A DNA stretch of 64,000 nucleotides from Armatimonadota bacterium (GTDB lineage: Bacteria > Armatimonadota > Fimbriimonadia > Fimbriimonadales > Fimbriimonadaceae). The notes beneath the pieces are model-generated. The model did no database searches, was not told the DNA's origin, and saw only the letters and a program-made list of their open reading frames with translations. Shown in pieces: positions 51,141 through 59,829 of this stretch. Position 1 is the stretch's first letter. Each line of letters opens with the position of its first letter. Where the stretch lies: NCBI GenBank assembly GCA_018268375.1, contig JAFDWS010000001.1:834627-898626 (forward strand). The letters run 5' to 3'. A program made the translations under genes and the position numbers.

Positions 51141-52505
51141 TCAGTGGCCCGGCTCTGAAAGAATCCCTGGCACCTTGATGACGTTGTCGTCAAGTTGCTT
51201 GGAACCGAACCCGGCGAAGTTCTTCGTCTGTTGGATCGGCACTTTTTCCTTCCACTCGCCCGTCCGCAACAGCTGCTCCCGGGTGAGCTCCATCGTGGTG
51301 TAGACCACACGCGCGCCCGGCCGAATCTGGGTGTTCAGGAAGTTCTTGTCGGTCATCCCTTCCCCGTTCCACCCGAACTTGTCCTGGATGTAAGCAGGAG
51401 CTTGGCGTGGGTTGTAATAGAACTCCACCAAGTACTTCTGCTTCGTGAACGGATACATGTTCGGGTCGCGCGACATATCGATCTCGCGGCTGAACCGTTG
51501 GTTCTTGACGAACAACTGATCCTGCATGAAGGTCAGTCCCTTCGGCGGATCAAGCTTGATCGCGGTTCCCTGGTTCCAGGTCAGCTCGGCAGGGAGGGCG
51601 TCCGGGTAGTCAGAGTCACGCAGGACGATGCGAACGCGCGTGCCCACCGGCAAAACGTTCCATGTCCCCTCAACCTGGATGACCTTCGGCTCGACCACTG
51701 TCACACGCGCACTAAAGCCCACATCGAAAGGCGGCTTTGTGTCGTAGTCCCAACCGTCGTAGTGGCCGCTGGCACGGGCAAACTCGCCTCGCTGCGCCAT
51801 GCGGACCAGAAGGTTGTCGAGGTTGTTCTCGATCGTGTCACGGTTCTGGCGCGCGGCGTATTCCTTGTCTGCTTTGACCGCTGCCTCCGAATCCTCAAGC
51901 ACCTTGAACATGTACTCAACAGCCTTGTCGACCTGGCCGTTGCGCTGATAGGCGTTGTTGAGAATGTTACGGCGGGCAGTGACGACGTCGTTCTTCGTCA
52001 TTGCCTGTTCGAACCATTTGACGGCTTCCGCGTAATCGTCCTCGATCTTGTGGAAGTAGAGCCAGCCGGTGCCGTAGAAAAGCTCGTACGTCGAGGGATT
52101 ATTGTTCGCGCCTTCGATCCCCAGCGCCACCGCGCTCGGGACGTACCGGCGGTCTGAGCGCGAGCCCTCGTCGGTGAAGTTGTAGGCGATGTGCCACATT
52201 CCCGTGTCGTAGACGTCGATCTGGTGGGGGTCGAGCCTTGTGACCAAGTAGATGATGGGGAGGATCGCGTCGAAGTTCCCTTCGTCGAAGAACGTGTCAG
52301 CCCGAACCCAGAGGATGCCTGCGATCAACTCACGGAACCCCGCGAACGCGAAGAGCATCTGGTCCGAGGTCAGGCCCTCATAGCTGCCCTGCTTGGGGGC
52401 AAAGTTCTTCTGCCACAAAGGGAAGACCCACGCCGCGTGGACGACGGCCTGAACGATCGCGAGACCGGCGGCAAGCGCCCAGAGTTTGGAGAACCTCTGT
52501 CGCAT
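51141..52505 (-). CDS. Membrane-anchored TPR-like protein linked to an ABC exporter
   Basis: A 454-residue protein with one N-terminal membrane span (LWALAAGLAIVQAVVHAAWV, residues ~10-29). A helical repeat region follows (~60-240; e.g. WFEQAMTKNDVVTARRNILN and AYQRNGQVDKAVEYMFKVLE). The C-terminal beta-rich domain has KVIQVEGTWNVLPVGTRVRI and related strands. I do not recognise the family. It lies 3 nt after the ABC permease gene, so it is probably the third product of that operon, maybe a partner on the outer face. Confidence 0.8.
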   Translation of the reverse strand: MRQRFSKLWALAAGLAIVQAVVHAAWVFPLWQKNFAPKQGSYEGLTSDQMLFAFAGFRELIAGILWVRADTFFDEGNFDAILPIIYLVTRLDPHQIDVYDTGMWHIAYNFTDEGSRSDRRYVPSAVALGIEGANNNPSTYELFYGTGWLYFHKIEDDYAEAVKWFEQAMTKNDVVTARRNILNNAYQRNGQVDKAVEYMFKVLEDSEAAVKADKEYAARQNRDTIENNLDNLLVRMAQRGEFARASGHYDGWDYDTKPPFDVGFSARVTVVEPKVIQVEGTWNVLPVGTRVRIVLRDSDYPDALPAELTWNQGTAIKLDPPKGLTFMQDQLFVKNQRFSREIDMSRDPNMYPFTKQKYLVEFYYNPRQAPAYIQDKFGWNGEGMTDKNFLNTQIRPGARVVYTTMELTREQLLRTGEWKEKVPIQQTKNFAGFGSKQLDDNVIKVPGILSEPGH

Positions 52506-52508
52506 GAC

Positions 52509-53297
52509 TTAGACCTCCCTGTATTCGAACACGATGATTCCCAAGATCATGAGAATGCTGATGTACGTCACCGCATACACACTGAGGCCGACGTACAACA
52601 TCGTTTCGTTCTGAATGACCTGGGTCGGGTTAATGACCGAGTTCTGGACGTTGAACGACTGGAAGTTCGGAATGATGACGTGGACGATCGTCGCCGGGAT
52701 CTTCACGATCAGCGGTTGGGTCTCCTTCGTCAGAACGTTGAAGAACGAGTCGAACATCGTTCCAACCAGATAAACACCGCCGCTGAGGAAGAAGTTCACG
52801 ATGGGCGAGGCGAAGGTCGAGAAGAAGACGGAGACCGCCGCCAGCAGGGACATCTGGATGAAGAAGGCGATCGGAACCTTGGCGAGCATCGCCAGGTCGC
52901 TGACGTCCTTCGACTTGCCCATGACGACGAAAACCAGCAACATGATGCCCGTCATCAGGGCCATCATCAAGCCGAGCGCTCCGACCGCGCCCAGGTACTT
53001 GCCAATCATGAACTGCCACCGGCGAACCGGTTTCGACAAGATGGTGTAGATCGTACGCCGCTCGATTTCGTTCGGGATCAAATAGACCGTCAAGACAACG
53101 GCGATGACCGCGCTCGTCAACTGAATGACGCCAAGTGTCAGAGAGCGAAGAACAGTGAGTTCCTGGCGAGGCGAAAGGGCCTCCAGGGCGGGGGCGATGG
53201 CGACAAAAAGGACACCAACAAGGAGGATGACCAAAAGGACTCGGCGGCGGATCGCCTCTCCGAGCGTGGTCTTGGCGATGGCTAGGATGACGTTCAC
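52509..53297 (-). CDS. ABC transporter permease (ABC-2 type)
   Basis: A 262-residue membrane protein with six predicted spans. The first follows the N-terminus (AKTTLGEAIRRRVLLVILLVGVL) and the last ends at LMILGIIVFEYREV. It has the RRTIYTILSKPVRRWQFMIGKYLG motif common in ABC-2 exporters of the NatB/GldF type. The ATPase gene upstream overlaps by 4 bases. Substrate unknown. Confidence 0.88.
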   Translation of the reverse strand: MNVILAIAKTTLGEAIRRRVLLVILLVGVLFVAIAPALEALSPRQELTVLRSLTLGVIQLTSAVIAVVLTVYLIPNEIERRTIYTILSKPVRRWQFMIGKYLGAVGALGLMMALMTGIMLLVFVVMGKSKDVSDLAMLAKVPIAFFIQMSLLAAVSVFFSTFASPIVNFFLSGGVYLVGTMFDSFFNVLTKETQPLIVKIPATIVHVIIPNFQSFNVQNSVINPTQVIQNETMLYVGLSVYAVTYISILMILGIIVFEYREV

Positions 53298-54274
53298 GCG
53301 GTCACCTCGTCGGCCTCGGTTCCATCGTCTTTGCCCGTCATCGTTCCGATCGTTCGGCCCTTGGCTCGGTTGTCCACAGTGACAGCTTCGAGGAAGAGGT
53401 CTTCCAGTCGCTTTCGCCTGGGGATGACGCTGACGATTTCGCCACCGGCACCCTGGATGGTCTTAACCACCTCGTTCGGGCTGTGAGAGTCGGGAATGTC
53501 CACGATGACGCGGCCATGGTTCATCGAGACGAGCGTGTCGTCGTCTCGAAGCGAAGAGGCCGTGGCATCGGTGCAGTTGTTCGCGGTGATCTCAATCCGC
53601 CCCCCCACGAGGAGTTCCTCCAAGCGGCCCTGGGCGACGACTTCGCCCTTGTTGATGATCGCGACCCGGTCGCAGATGCGCTCGACGTCGCTGAGCTCGT
53701 GGCTGGAAATGAAGACGGTCTTGCCCTCGTCGCGGAACTGGAGGATGAGGTCACGGATTTCGATGTGGGCGATGGGGTCGAGGCCTCCGGTCGGCTCGTC
53801 CAAAAAGAGGAGCTGCGGGTCGTTGAGCAGGCTTTGCGCCAGGCCGACGCGCTGCTGCATCCCCTTTGAGTACTGGCTGATCGGCCGGTTCATGTCGTTC
53901 CCCAGGTTCACCCGGTCGAGCAAGCTTTTGCACTTGTCCTTGTCGTGGATTCCGAACAAGCTAGCGTAGAACTGCATGATCTCGAATCCGGTCATGTGCT
54001 CGTAGTAGTACGGCTTCTCGGGCAGGTAGCTGATCTGCTTATGGATTTCGATGTCACCGGCCTCTTTGCCGAGGACGTAAGCGTCTCCGGATGTCTGGTA
54101 GATGACGCCGAGAAGGATCTTGATCGTGGTCGTCTTGCCGGCACCATTGGGGCCGAGAAACCCGAAGATCTCACCGGGCTCGACCTGCAGGTTCAGCTTG
54201 TCGACGACGTTGATCGTTCCACTTTTCGATTTGTAAGATTTGACGAGGTCTTTGGTTTCTATGGCAAGGCTCAA
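53294..54274 (-). CDS. ABC transporter ATP-binding protein
   Basis: A 326-residue ATPase. The Walker A is GPNGAGKTTTIKILLG, the signature is QYSKGMQQRVGLAQSLL, and the Walker B is LLFLDEPTGGLD. After the ATPase there is a ~75-residue C-terminal extension (EITANNCTDATASSLRDDD, then DIPDSHSPNEVVKTIQGAGG) typical of ABC-2 exporters. The open frame runs on to 54637, but its first ~120 residues are translated REP repeats. I start at TTG 54274, eight bases after GGAGG, with TATACT at 54306-54311 as promoter. Confidence 0.92.
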   Translation of the reverse strand: MSLAIETKDLVKSYKSKSGTINVVDKLNLQVEPGEIFGFLGPNGAGKTTTIKILLGVIYQTSGDAYVLGKEAGDIEIHKQISYLPEKPYYYEHMTGFEIMQFYASLFGIHDKDKCKSLLDRVNLGNDMNRPISQYSKGMQQRVGLAQSLLNDPQLLFLDEPTGGLDPIAHIEIRDLILQFRDEGKTVFISSHELSDVERICDRVAIINKGEVVAQGRLEELLVGGRIEITANNCTDATASSLRDDDTLVSMNHGRVIVDIPDSHSPNEVVKTIQGAGGEIVSVIPRRKRLEDLFLEAVTVDNRAKGRTIGTMTGKDDGTEADEVTA

Positions 54275-54305
54275 GGGCTGGGCCTCCGGAATAATTGCGT
54301 GCGCG

Positions 54306-54311
54306 AGTATA
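54306..54311 (-). promoter_or_regulatory. -10 TATACT for the ABC exporter operon
   Basis: Minus-strand TATACT would start transcription near 54299. This leaves about 25 bases with GGAGG (54283-54287) before TTG 54274. Confidence 0.4.
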
Positions 54312-54414
54312 CCGACGCCCCCGCCCGCGAGAAGGGATTTCGGCGACCGCTCCAGAAGGAGACAATGAAAGGGCGGAGATGGTTCCGGACGTGCTGAAGA
54401 GCGATGGGAACTAG

Positions 54415-54630
54415 GTAGCCGCCGACGTCCTCGTCGGAGGAAGTTGGTAGCCGCCGACGTCCTCGTCGATGGAAATTGGTAGCCGCCGACCTCCTCGTCG
54501 GTGGAAGTTGGTAGCCGCCGACGTCCTCGTCGGAGGAAGCTGGCAGCCGCCGACGTCCTCGTCGGAGGAAGTTGGTAGCCGCCGACCTCCTCGTCGGTGG
54601 AAGTTGGTAGCCGCCGACGTCCCGGCGGCA
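54415..54630 (+). repeat. REP array A: six 32-nt tandem GTAG-headed palindromes plus a seventh partial copy
   Basis: Copies start at 54415, 54447, 54479, 54511, 54543, 54575 and 54607. Each begins GTAGCCGCCGAC (one copy has GCAG). Each forms a hairpin CCGACG-TCCT-CGTCGG or its variant, then ends GGAAGTTG. The units touch head to tail without spacers. The last copy diverges after 18 bases and reaches the RAYT stop codon. GTAG followed by a hairpin is the classic REP form. The array sits at the 3' side of the RAYT gene. Confidence 0.85.
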
Positions 54631-54633
54631 GAA

Positions 54634-55062
54634 TCACCGGGGCCCGTACACATAGGGCCAGTCCGACGCGTCATCCACGAGCCCTGCGCGAACTGGATTC
54701 TCGAGGATGTAGTGCCATTTCTCCTGAGAAGATTCCGGCGACCTCAGCCGATGTTCGAAGAAGTTCCTTTGCCATACGATCCCCGCCTGGCGATTGAGGA
54801 ACCGCTTCCAGTCGCCAATGACCTTTGAAAGTCCGTGGTGGAGCGGGACGGAAACAATGGCATGTACGTGGTCAGGCATAAGCAGCACGATCTCGGGCCA
54901 CCATTTCCCAGCCTCCTGATAATGCCGAACCGCCTGAAAGACGGTCTCAGCCGTTGGTTCGACGCAGAGTTGATTTGTGCCGCGCGGTTCGCAGCAAATC
55001 GTGACGAAGAATTCGGGGCACCCCTGCACCCAGCCGGGAACCTGGTGGTTGATATGTGGCAC
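54634..55062 (-). CDS. REP-associated tyrosine transposase (RAYT, Y1 family)
   Basis: A 142-residue single-domain HUH nuclease. The HUH motif is MPDHVHAIV (His-Val-His), and the catalytic Tyr lies in EKWHYILENPVRAGLV. The N-terminus PHINHQVPGWVQGC...FFVTICC fits the RAYT branch. GTG 55062, with GGAG six bases upstream, is the better start; GTG 55098 adds 12 Arg-rich residues. RAYTs cut REP hairpins at the GTAG foot, and both flanks here carry such sequences. The DNA around it has no other mobile functions. Confidence 0.9.
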   Translation of the reverse strand: MPHINHQVPGWVQGCPEFFVTICCEPRGTNQLCVEPTAETVFQAVRHYQEAGKWWPEIVLLMPDHVHAIVSVPLHHGLSKVIGDWKRFLNRQAGIVWQRNFFEHRLRSPESSQEKWHYILENPVRAGLVDDASDWPYVYGPR

Positions 55063-55120
55063 TGCACTCTCCCTTCGTCGCCTTTTACCGCAAGACACTG
55101 CCTCTGCCTGGAGTACCCGG

Positions 55121-55285
55121 TTCCTCCGCCGGGACGGCGGCGGCTACCACACGATCTGCTTGGAACGAGGTAGTTCCTCCGCCGGGACGGCGGCGGCTAC
55201 CGTACGATCTGTTTGGAACGAGGTAGCCCCCGCCGTCCCGGCGGGGGAACGATTACGGAGGCGGTAGGCACCCCGCGGCGGCTAC
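55121..55285. repeat. REP cluster B: four GTAG-headed palindromes in both orientations
   Basis: Copies at 55121-55147 and 55174-55200 (minus), 55223-55249 (plus) and a degenerate one at 55263-55285 (minus). They carry the hairpin GCCG-TCCCG-GCGG type, head GTAGCCGCCGCC or GTAGCCCCCGCC. The first three are separated by a near-identical linker (ACGATCTG[C/T]TTGGAACGAG), giving a ~54-nt period. It is related to, but distinct from, array A on the other side of the RAYT gene. The head of the first copy lies 23 nt from the upstream boundary of the gene's open frame. Confidence 0.8.
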
Positions 55286-55881
55286 CTGCCCTCGTCTGCC
55301 GCACGAACGGCTTCGACGAACGCCTTCATCTTCCCATGGTCCTTGACGCCCGGGCTCTCTTCGATGCCGCTGCTGACGTCGACCGCGTAGGGTCGGACGA
55401 TCCGGATCGCCTCGGCGACGTTGTCGGGAGTCAGGCCGCCTGCCAAGATGACAGGAACAGGCCAAGCTTCCGAGACAATTGAAAAGGCCCATTCCCAGTC
55501 CACAGTCCTGCCAGTGCCGCCCCACTGGCCCTCGACGTGAGCATCGAGAAGAATTGCTGATGGCGCGGTCGGCCAATCCGGCAAGTCGGCATCCCCGGTG
55601 TCGCGCAAAGCCCATATCGCCCCAAACGCCTCGGCCTCGAACTCGCTCGCCTGAATCACTGTCCCGAAGGTAGCGACGCCCCCACGCCATACACCGAACA
55701 CACTCACCGTCGTGACGAACGGGCCGACCGGTTGGAGCGCGATCAGGTCTGAAAGCGCTTGATCGTCAATGAACCTTGGGCTACTTTGCTCCCGCACGAA
55801 CCCGACCGCATTGACTCCGAGATCTAAAGCACACTTCACGTCTTCAGGTCTCCTCATGCCGCAGAACTTGATCCGTGTCAC
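55282..55881 (-). CDS. trpF: Phosphoribosylanthranilate isomerase
   Basis: A 199-residue TIM-barrel isomerase, third step of tryptophan synthesis. Motifs are KFCGMRRPEDVKCALDLGVN at the N-terminus, ILAGGLTPDNVAEAI and AVDVSSGIEESPGVKD (phosphate-binding). The stop is inside the degenerate REP copy. It overlaps trpC by 4 bases (ATGA). Confidence 0.95.
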   Translation of the reverse strand: MTRIKFCGMRRPEDVKCALDLGVNAVGFVREQSSPRFIDDQALSDLIALQPVGPFVTTVSVFGVWRGGVATFGTVIQASEFEAEAFGAIWALRDTGDADLPDWPTAPSAILLDAHVEGQWGGTGRTVDWEWAFSIVSEAWPVPVILAGGLTPDNVAEAIRIVRPYAVDVSSGIEESPGVKDHGKMKAFVEAVRAADEGR

Positions 55882-56660
55882 CAGCCCATGACCTCCCTCA
55901 CCTTCGCCCCCACGTCCGGCGACTTACAGAACGTCGTCCCGATCAAGACCGCCCGCGCGCCCGCTCGGCCGACCAGCCCGACATCCTCATGAGTCTTCAA
56001 AGCGCTCTCGCTGACCACCGTCGCCCGCCCAGCAAGCTCGGGAATGACCTGGCAGGCTACGTCGATGGACACTTCGAACGTCTCTAGGTCACGGTTGTTG
56101 ATCCCAATGAAGGTCGCGCCGGTCTCAAAGGCTGTCTCCGCTTCCTCCAAGGTATGCGCCTCGACCAGCACGTCCATCCCTAATGACTCACCCAATTCGC
56201 GGAAGTCCGTGAGATCAGACTTGGACAAACCGTTGACAATCAGCAAGATGGCGTCCGATCCCATCGCCCTCGCCTCCCAAACGTGGTACTCCGAGGTCGT
56301 GAAGTCCTTTCGCAAGACCGGCAAGTTCGTGGCCGCACGACAATCGACAAGAAAGTCCGGCGAACCCTGGAAAAACTCGACGTCGGTCAATACCGAGAGG
56401 CATTGTGCGCCCGCCATCTCATATGCGCGTGCAATGGTCACAGGGTCGAAATCCTCGCGAATGACGCCCTTGACTGGAGACGCCTTCTTGACCTCAGCGA
56501 TCAACGAGACCGGTGCGCTCGCCTGCTCCAGAGCCCGCCGGAACGGACGAACCGGCTGCGCGTCCGCCGCCCTTGCCTTCAATTGAGCAAGTGGGACTTC
56601 CGCCTCCAATGCGGACAGTTGTTCTCGCTTACGGGCGAAGATCCTTTCCAGCACGTTCAT
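55878..56660 (-). CDS. trpC: Indole-3-glycerol phosphate synthase
   Basis: A 260-residue TIM-barrel enzyme, fourth step of tryptophan synthesis. Conserved stretches are LIAEVKKASPVKGVIRE, CLSVLTDVEFFQGSPDFL, LPVLRKDFTTSEYHVWEA, GINNRDLETFEVSID and VSESALKTHEDV. It overlaps trpD and trpF by 4 bases each. Confidence 0.95.
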   Translation of the reverse strand: MNVLERIFARKREQLSALEAEVPLAQLKARAADAQPVRPFRRALEQASAPVSLIAEVKKASPVKGVIREDFDPVTIARAYEMAGAQCLSVLTDVEFFQGSPDFLVDCRAATNLPVLRKDFTTSEYHVWEARAMGSDAILLIVNGLSKSDLTDFRELGESLGMDVLVEAHTLEEAETAFETGATFIGINNRDLETFEVSIDVACQVIPELAGRATVVSESALKTHEDVGLVGRAGARAVLIGTTFCKSPDVGAKVREVMGW

Positions 56661-57667
56661 CCCTGGCTCGCCTCCACAAACTGCCTGAGCGTACTGGTCG
56701 CCGCCCCCGACCTCATCGCCTCAGTCGCGAGGCCGGCGGCCTGCTCAAGGGTCCCCGCGGCCCCTGCAAGCAGCAGAGCGACGGCCGCGCTCGGCACCAA
56801 TGCAAAGCCCCGCGCACCCTCAAACGCCAAGGCCTCTCGCAGTGCGGCGGCACTGTCGGCGATGGTCTCGCACGGCCGCAGCGCGGACTCTGGCACGTCC
56901 CGCAGGCCAAAGTCAGAAGGATTGAACGCACCGATCGTGACCCGGCCCGACTTGACCTCGGCGAACCGAGTTGGAGCACAAGGCGAGACCTCGTCCATGC
57001 CGTCCTCGCTGTGCACGACGAAGGCGTGCTCCGCGCCCAAGAGCGCCAGCGCCTCGGCCATCGGCTTGATCAGCGCGGCGTCATAGACCCCCACCAATTG
57101 CCTTCGCGCCCCTGCCGGGTTGGCAAGCGGCCCAAGCTGGTTGAAAACTGTCCGCACCTCCAGAGCTTTCCGGACGGGACCGACCGCCTTCATGGATCCG
57201 TGATGGTGGGGAGCGAAGAGAAAAACGATGCCGACCTGGGCCAAGAGGTGGGCCAAGCGCTCAGGATCAGAAGTGAAACTGACGCCAAGCGATTCGAGAA
57301 CATCGGCACTGCCGCACGAGCTCGTGACCGACCGATTCCCATGTTTGGCGACCTTGGCCCCCGCCGCCGCGGCAATGATGGCTGCCCCGGTCGAGAGATT
57401 GAAGGTCGTCTTTCCTCCGCCCGTGCCGCAGGTGTCCACGAGGTTCGGGAATTCGTGGTCAAGAGCGAGCGCCCGCTCGCGCAGAGCCTCCGCCAAACCC
57501 GCGAGCTCACCCGCCGTCGCCCCTTTGACCTGCATCGCGACCAACAAACCTCCGACCTGGGCGGGCTCGAAGGCCCCCTCGGCGAGGATCTGCATCAAGC
57601 CCTTGGCCTCTTCACGCGTGAGGTCGGCGCCTTGCATCAACTTTGCGAGCAGCGGCCTCAACGACAT
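56657..57667 (-). CDS. trpD: Anthranilate phosphoribosyltransferase
   Basis: A 336-residue transferase, second step of tryptophan synthesis. The PRPP-binding motif VDTCGTGGGKTTFNLST is present, then AKHGNRSVTSSCGSADVLE and RTVFNQLGPLANPAG. First gene of the visible trp unit (trpD-C-F). The other trp genes (E, G, A, B) are not in the window. A 172-nt gap with no clear signal separates it from the divergent nuoA. Confidence 0.95.
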   Translation of the reverse strand: MSLRPLLAKLMQGADLTREEAKGLMQILAEGAFEPAQVGGLLVAMQVKGATAGELAGLAEALRERALALDHEFPNLVDTCGTGGGKTTFNLSTGAAIIAAAAGAKVAKHGNRSVTSSCGSADVLESLGVSFTSDPERLAHLLAQVGIVFLFAPHHHGSMKAVGPVRKALEVRTVFNQLGPLANPAGARRQLVGVYDAALIKPMAEALALLGAEHAFVVHSEDGMDEVSPCAPTRFAEVKSGRVTIGAFNPSDFGLRDVPESALRPCETIADSAAALREALAFEGARGFALVPSAAVALLLAGAAGTLEQAAGLATEAMRSGAATSTLRQFVEASQG

Positions 57668-57826
57668 GCCCGCAGTTTACAAGCCTGGGAGGGCACGGCT
57701 CCGTCCGTGCCACATCCCTTGGGACATCGCTTTAGTCTTGGGCATGAATGCAAGAGGACAGCCCTCGTTGGCGGTAGGGCACCCACCGGCACGCACCGAG
57801 GCGTGCCCGTCCAAGCGATCACGCGG

Positions 57827-57832
57827 TATTCT
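57827..57832 (+). promoter_or_regulatory. -10-like TATTCT upstream of nuoA
   Basis: TATTCT ends seven bases before ATG 57840 and no Shine-Dalgarno intervenes, so nuoA mRNA is likely leaderless. Confidence 0.4.
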
Positions 57833-57839
57833 CGGGCCC

Positions 57840-58295
57840 ATGTCGGGCGACTTTCTGCCGATCATCGTCTTGGTCTGCGTCGCGGCCTTGGTCTGCGCAG
57901 CGATGGTGACGCTCAGCTACGTGCTCGGGCCGAAGAAGGTCACGCCGTACAAGGCCTCGCCCTACGAGTGTGGCGTCGCCCCCCTTGGTGAGGCGAACGA
58001 GCGCTTCCCGATCAAGTTCTATCTGATCGCGATCCTGTTCGTCCTCTTCGACATCGAGGTCGTTTTCCTCTGGAGCTGGCTGACCGTCTTCAAGAACTCG
58101 ACGACAGACTTTATGATCTTCAGCGGGATCGACGTGGCGGTCTACCTGGCCTTCTGGATCGTCGGTTATCTCTATATCGTCAAGATCGGAGCCCTGGACT
58201 GGGACGAAGCAACGAGCCTTGCCCCGGAAAAGCTTGAAGGATCGACGCTCTCGATGCCCGAGCCTCACAACACTGGCACGGAGGCGAGGGCCTGA
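57840..58295 (+). CDS. nuoA: NADH-quinone oxidoreductase subunit A
   Basis: A 151-residue complex I membrane subunit with three spans. Key run: SPYECGVAPLGEANERFPIK, then YLIAILFVLFDIEVVFLWSW, with the conserved Glu and Asp of the quinone-side loop. I start at ATG 57840 (MSGDFLPIIVLVCV); the frame further upstream is antisense to trpD. The C-terminal tail beyond residue 120 is longer than usual. Its stop shares a base with nuoC (TGATG). Confidence 0.95.
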   Translation: MSGDFLPIIVLVCVAALVCAAMVTLSYVLGPKKVTPYKASPYECGVAPLGEANERFPIKFYLIAILFVLFDIEVVFLWSWLTVFKNSTTDFMIFSGIDVAVYLAFWIVGYLYIVKIGALDWDEATSLAPEKLEGSTLSMPEPHNTGTEARA

Positions 58296-58903
58296 TGGCG
58301 GCTCCGATGGTCGGCGAGGAGCGCCTGGAAACGGTCAAGGTCCGTGAGAAGTTCGGCTCAGCCCTGATCAAGGTCAAGGAGTGGCGCGGCGAGACTTACC
58401 TCTGTGTCGACCGTGAGCGGTTGCCCGAGGTCGTCCAGTTCCTCAAGGACGACCCTGACCTCCAATACAACTACTTCGTCGAGTGCGTCGGTGTGGATTA
58501 CAGCGACTGGTCTCACGACCGCGACCTAGGCGGTCGTTTTGAAGTCGTTTACAACCTTTACTCGCTTAAGCACAACTCTCGGCTTTTCCTCAAGGTATCG
58601 GCCGACGACGGCCAGCCCGTTCCATCCCTCGTCGGCATCTTCCTCGGGGCCGAGTACCCGGAGCGCGAGGTGCAAGACCTTTATGGCGTCGTCTTCGAGG
58701 GCAACGGCCCTCGCAAGGGCGAGCGGTTCCTTCTCCCTGACGACTGGGTCGGCTTCCCGTTGCGCAAGGAGTATCCGCTGGGAGGTGAGGACGTAGTCTT
58801 CGCCCATGGCACGCGCGGCCCCGCCGTCGAAGACATCGCTATGCCCCACGCTGGCGAGAGTTGGGAAGGCAAGACCGGCACCGAGGAAATTAGCGGCCGC
58901 TAG
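58295..58903 (+). CDS. nuoC: NADH-quinone oxidoreductase subunit C
   Basis: A 202-residue complex I peripheral-arm subunit (30-kDa type). It has [30 protein letters not shown] and [17 protein letters not shown], then [16 protein letters not shown]. It directly follows nuoA, whereas nuoB normally stands between them. The acidic/Gly C-terminal tail is variable. The following three genes are unrelated, and nuoD comes 2.5 kb further on. Confidence 0.95.
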   Translation: MAAPMVGEERLETVKVREKFGSALIKVKEWRGETYLCVDRERLPEVVQFLKDDPDLQYNYFVECVGVDYSDWSHDRDLGGRFEVVYNLYSLKHNSRLFLKVSADDGQPVPSLVGIFLGAEYPEREVQDLYGVVFEGNGPRKGERFLLPDDWVGFPLRKEYPLGGEDVVFAHGTRGPAVEDIAMPHAGESWEGKTGTEEISGR

Positions 58904-58953
58904 AACCTTCGAGTATCATTAAGCGCTCTTATTCATATCTGAGGGTGCACATC

Positions 58954-59829
58954 ATGATTCGTCGTGCCTTTACACTGATTGAACTCTTGGTCGTGATCGC
59001 GATCATTGCCATTTTGGCCGCCATCCTTTTCCCTGTCTTCGCCCAAGCGAAAGAAGCGGCCAAGAAGACCGCGGACGTGTCCAACCTCAAACAGATGGGG
59101 ATGGTCATGATGCTCTACTGCGGCGACAATGAGGACCTCTTCCCGAACGCCTATAGCATGGACTGGCAGACCGCCATGATCCCGACGCCGGCGGAACGGA
59201 TGACCGGGAACGACATCACCACCAACCGTTGGCGGACGAGCTGGGCCAACTCGATCCAGATGTATGCCAAGAACTGGCAGGTCTACGTGAGCCCGTGCAA
59301 GGATAAGGAGTGGCACCCAGTCGCGGGAAACCCCGGGCCGAACTTTCCCAACCCGACGAACTACACGCTGTCCTACATCATGAACAGCTACCTCAGTACT
59401 TGGGTGGCCACGGACATGACTCAGCCCTCGGCGGTCCCCATGGTTTGGCTTGGCACCGGAAAGGCCAACACTCCCGGCTTCTCGTTCTCTTATCCGCTCA
59501 TCGTCAAGAAGGGCGGGCGCTGGCTTGACCGGCCTCTCAACTTGGGCTCCTATCGCTTCCAGCGAAGTGGCCCTGACTGCACCAGTCGATACGGCGTGTT
59601 CGGCGGCCTTTATGAGATTTCGGACATGCGCATGTGGAACGGCGGCATGAACATCGTCCGGGCTGACGGCCACGTCAAGTGGGTGAAGAACGGCTCTTAC
59701 AACAGCCCCAACGCCCAAGTCAACCAGAATACGGGCATCCTCGAGTACTACTGGGTCGATGGTGACGACTGCTTCACCAACGACTGTTGCTACAGTTGGG
59801 GCCATTCGCCATTCCGGGAGCAGTCTTGA
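58954..59829 (+). CDS. Prepilin-type N-terminal cleavage/methylation protein (type II pseudopilin)
   Basis: A 291-residue protein with the prepilin peptidase motif [16 protein letters not shown], followed by [19 protein letters not shown], a sequence I associate with Armatimonadota. The C-terminus carries the H-X9-DG-like [15 protein letters not shown] signature seen in these families. It starts at ATG 58954, six bases after GAGGGTG. GTG 58945 is the first in-frame start. Likely a secreted or surface-attached pseudopilin of unknown function. Mature domain is unrecognised. Confidence 0.92.
   Translation: MIRRAFTLIELLVVIAIIAILAAILFPVFAQAKEAAKKTADVSNLKQMGMVMMLYCGDNEDLFPNAYSMDWQTAMIPTPAERMTGNDITTNRWRTSWANSIQMYAKNWQVYVSPCKDKEWHPVAGNPGPNFPNPTNYTLSYIMNSYLSTWVATDMTQPSAVPMVWLGTGKANTPGFSFSYPLIVKKGGRWLDRPLNLGSYRFQRSGPDCTSRYGVFGGLYEISDMRMWNGGMNIVRADGHVKWVKNGSYNSPNAQVNQNTGILEYYWVDGDDCFTNDCCYSWGHSPFREQS

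Larger units (their letters stand above)
54415..55285. mobile_element. RAYT-REP unit (domesticated IS200-like transposase with flanking REP palindromes)
   Basis: The unit joins REP array A, the tyrosine transposase gene (54634-55062) and REP cluster B. The element has no terminal direct repeats or conventional IS ends that I can see, so it is better described as a RAYT-REP locus than as an insertion sequence. It lies between two ordinary operons (ABC exporter, trp). Confidence 0.75.

Noticed and set aside
49689..51158. 489-residue plus-strand frame over dnaX
   Set aside because: Antisense to dnaX and the SRP RNA; no motifs.
54415..54630. CRISPR-like tandem repeat
   Set aside because: Copies are contiguous with no unique spacers, each is a GTAG-headed hairpin, and there are no cas genes; it is a REP array.
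54275..54637. N-terminal ~120-residue extension of the ABC ATPase
   Set aside because: It is a translation of the REP repeats; the start has a clear ribosome site at TTG 54274.
57228..57839. N-terminal extension of nuoA that might contain nuoB
   Set aside because: This stretch is antisense to trpD and lacks NuoB cysteine motifs.
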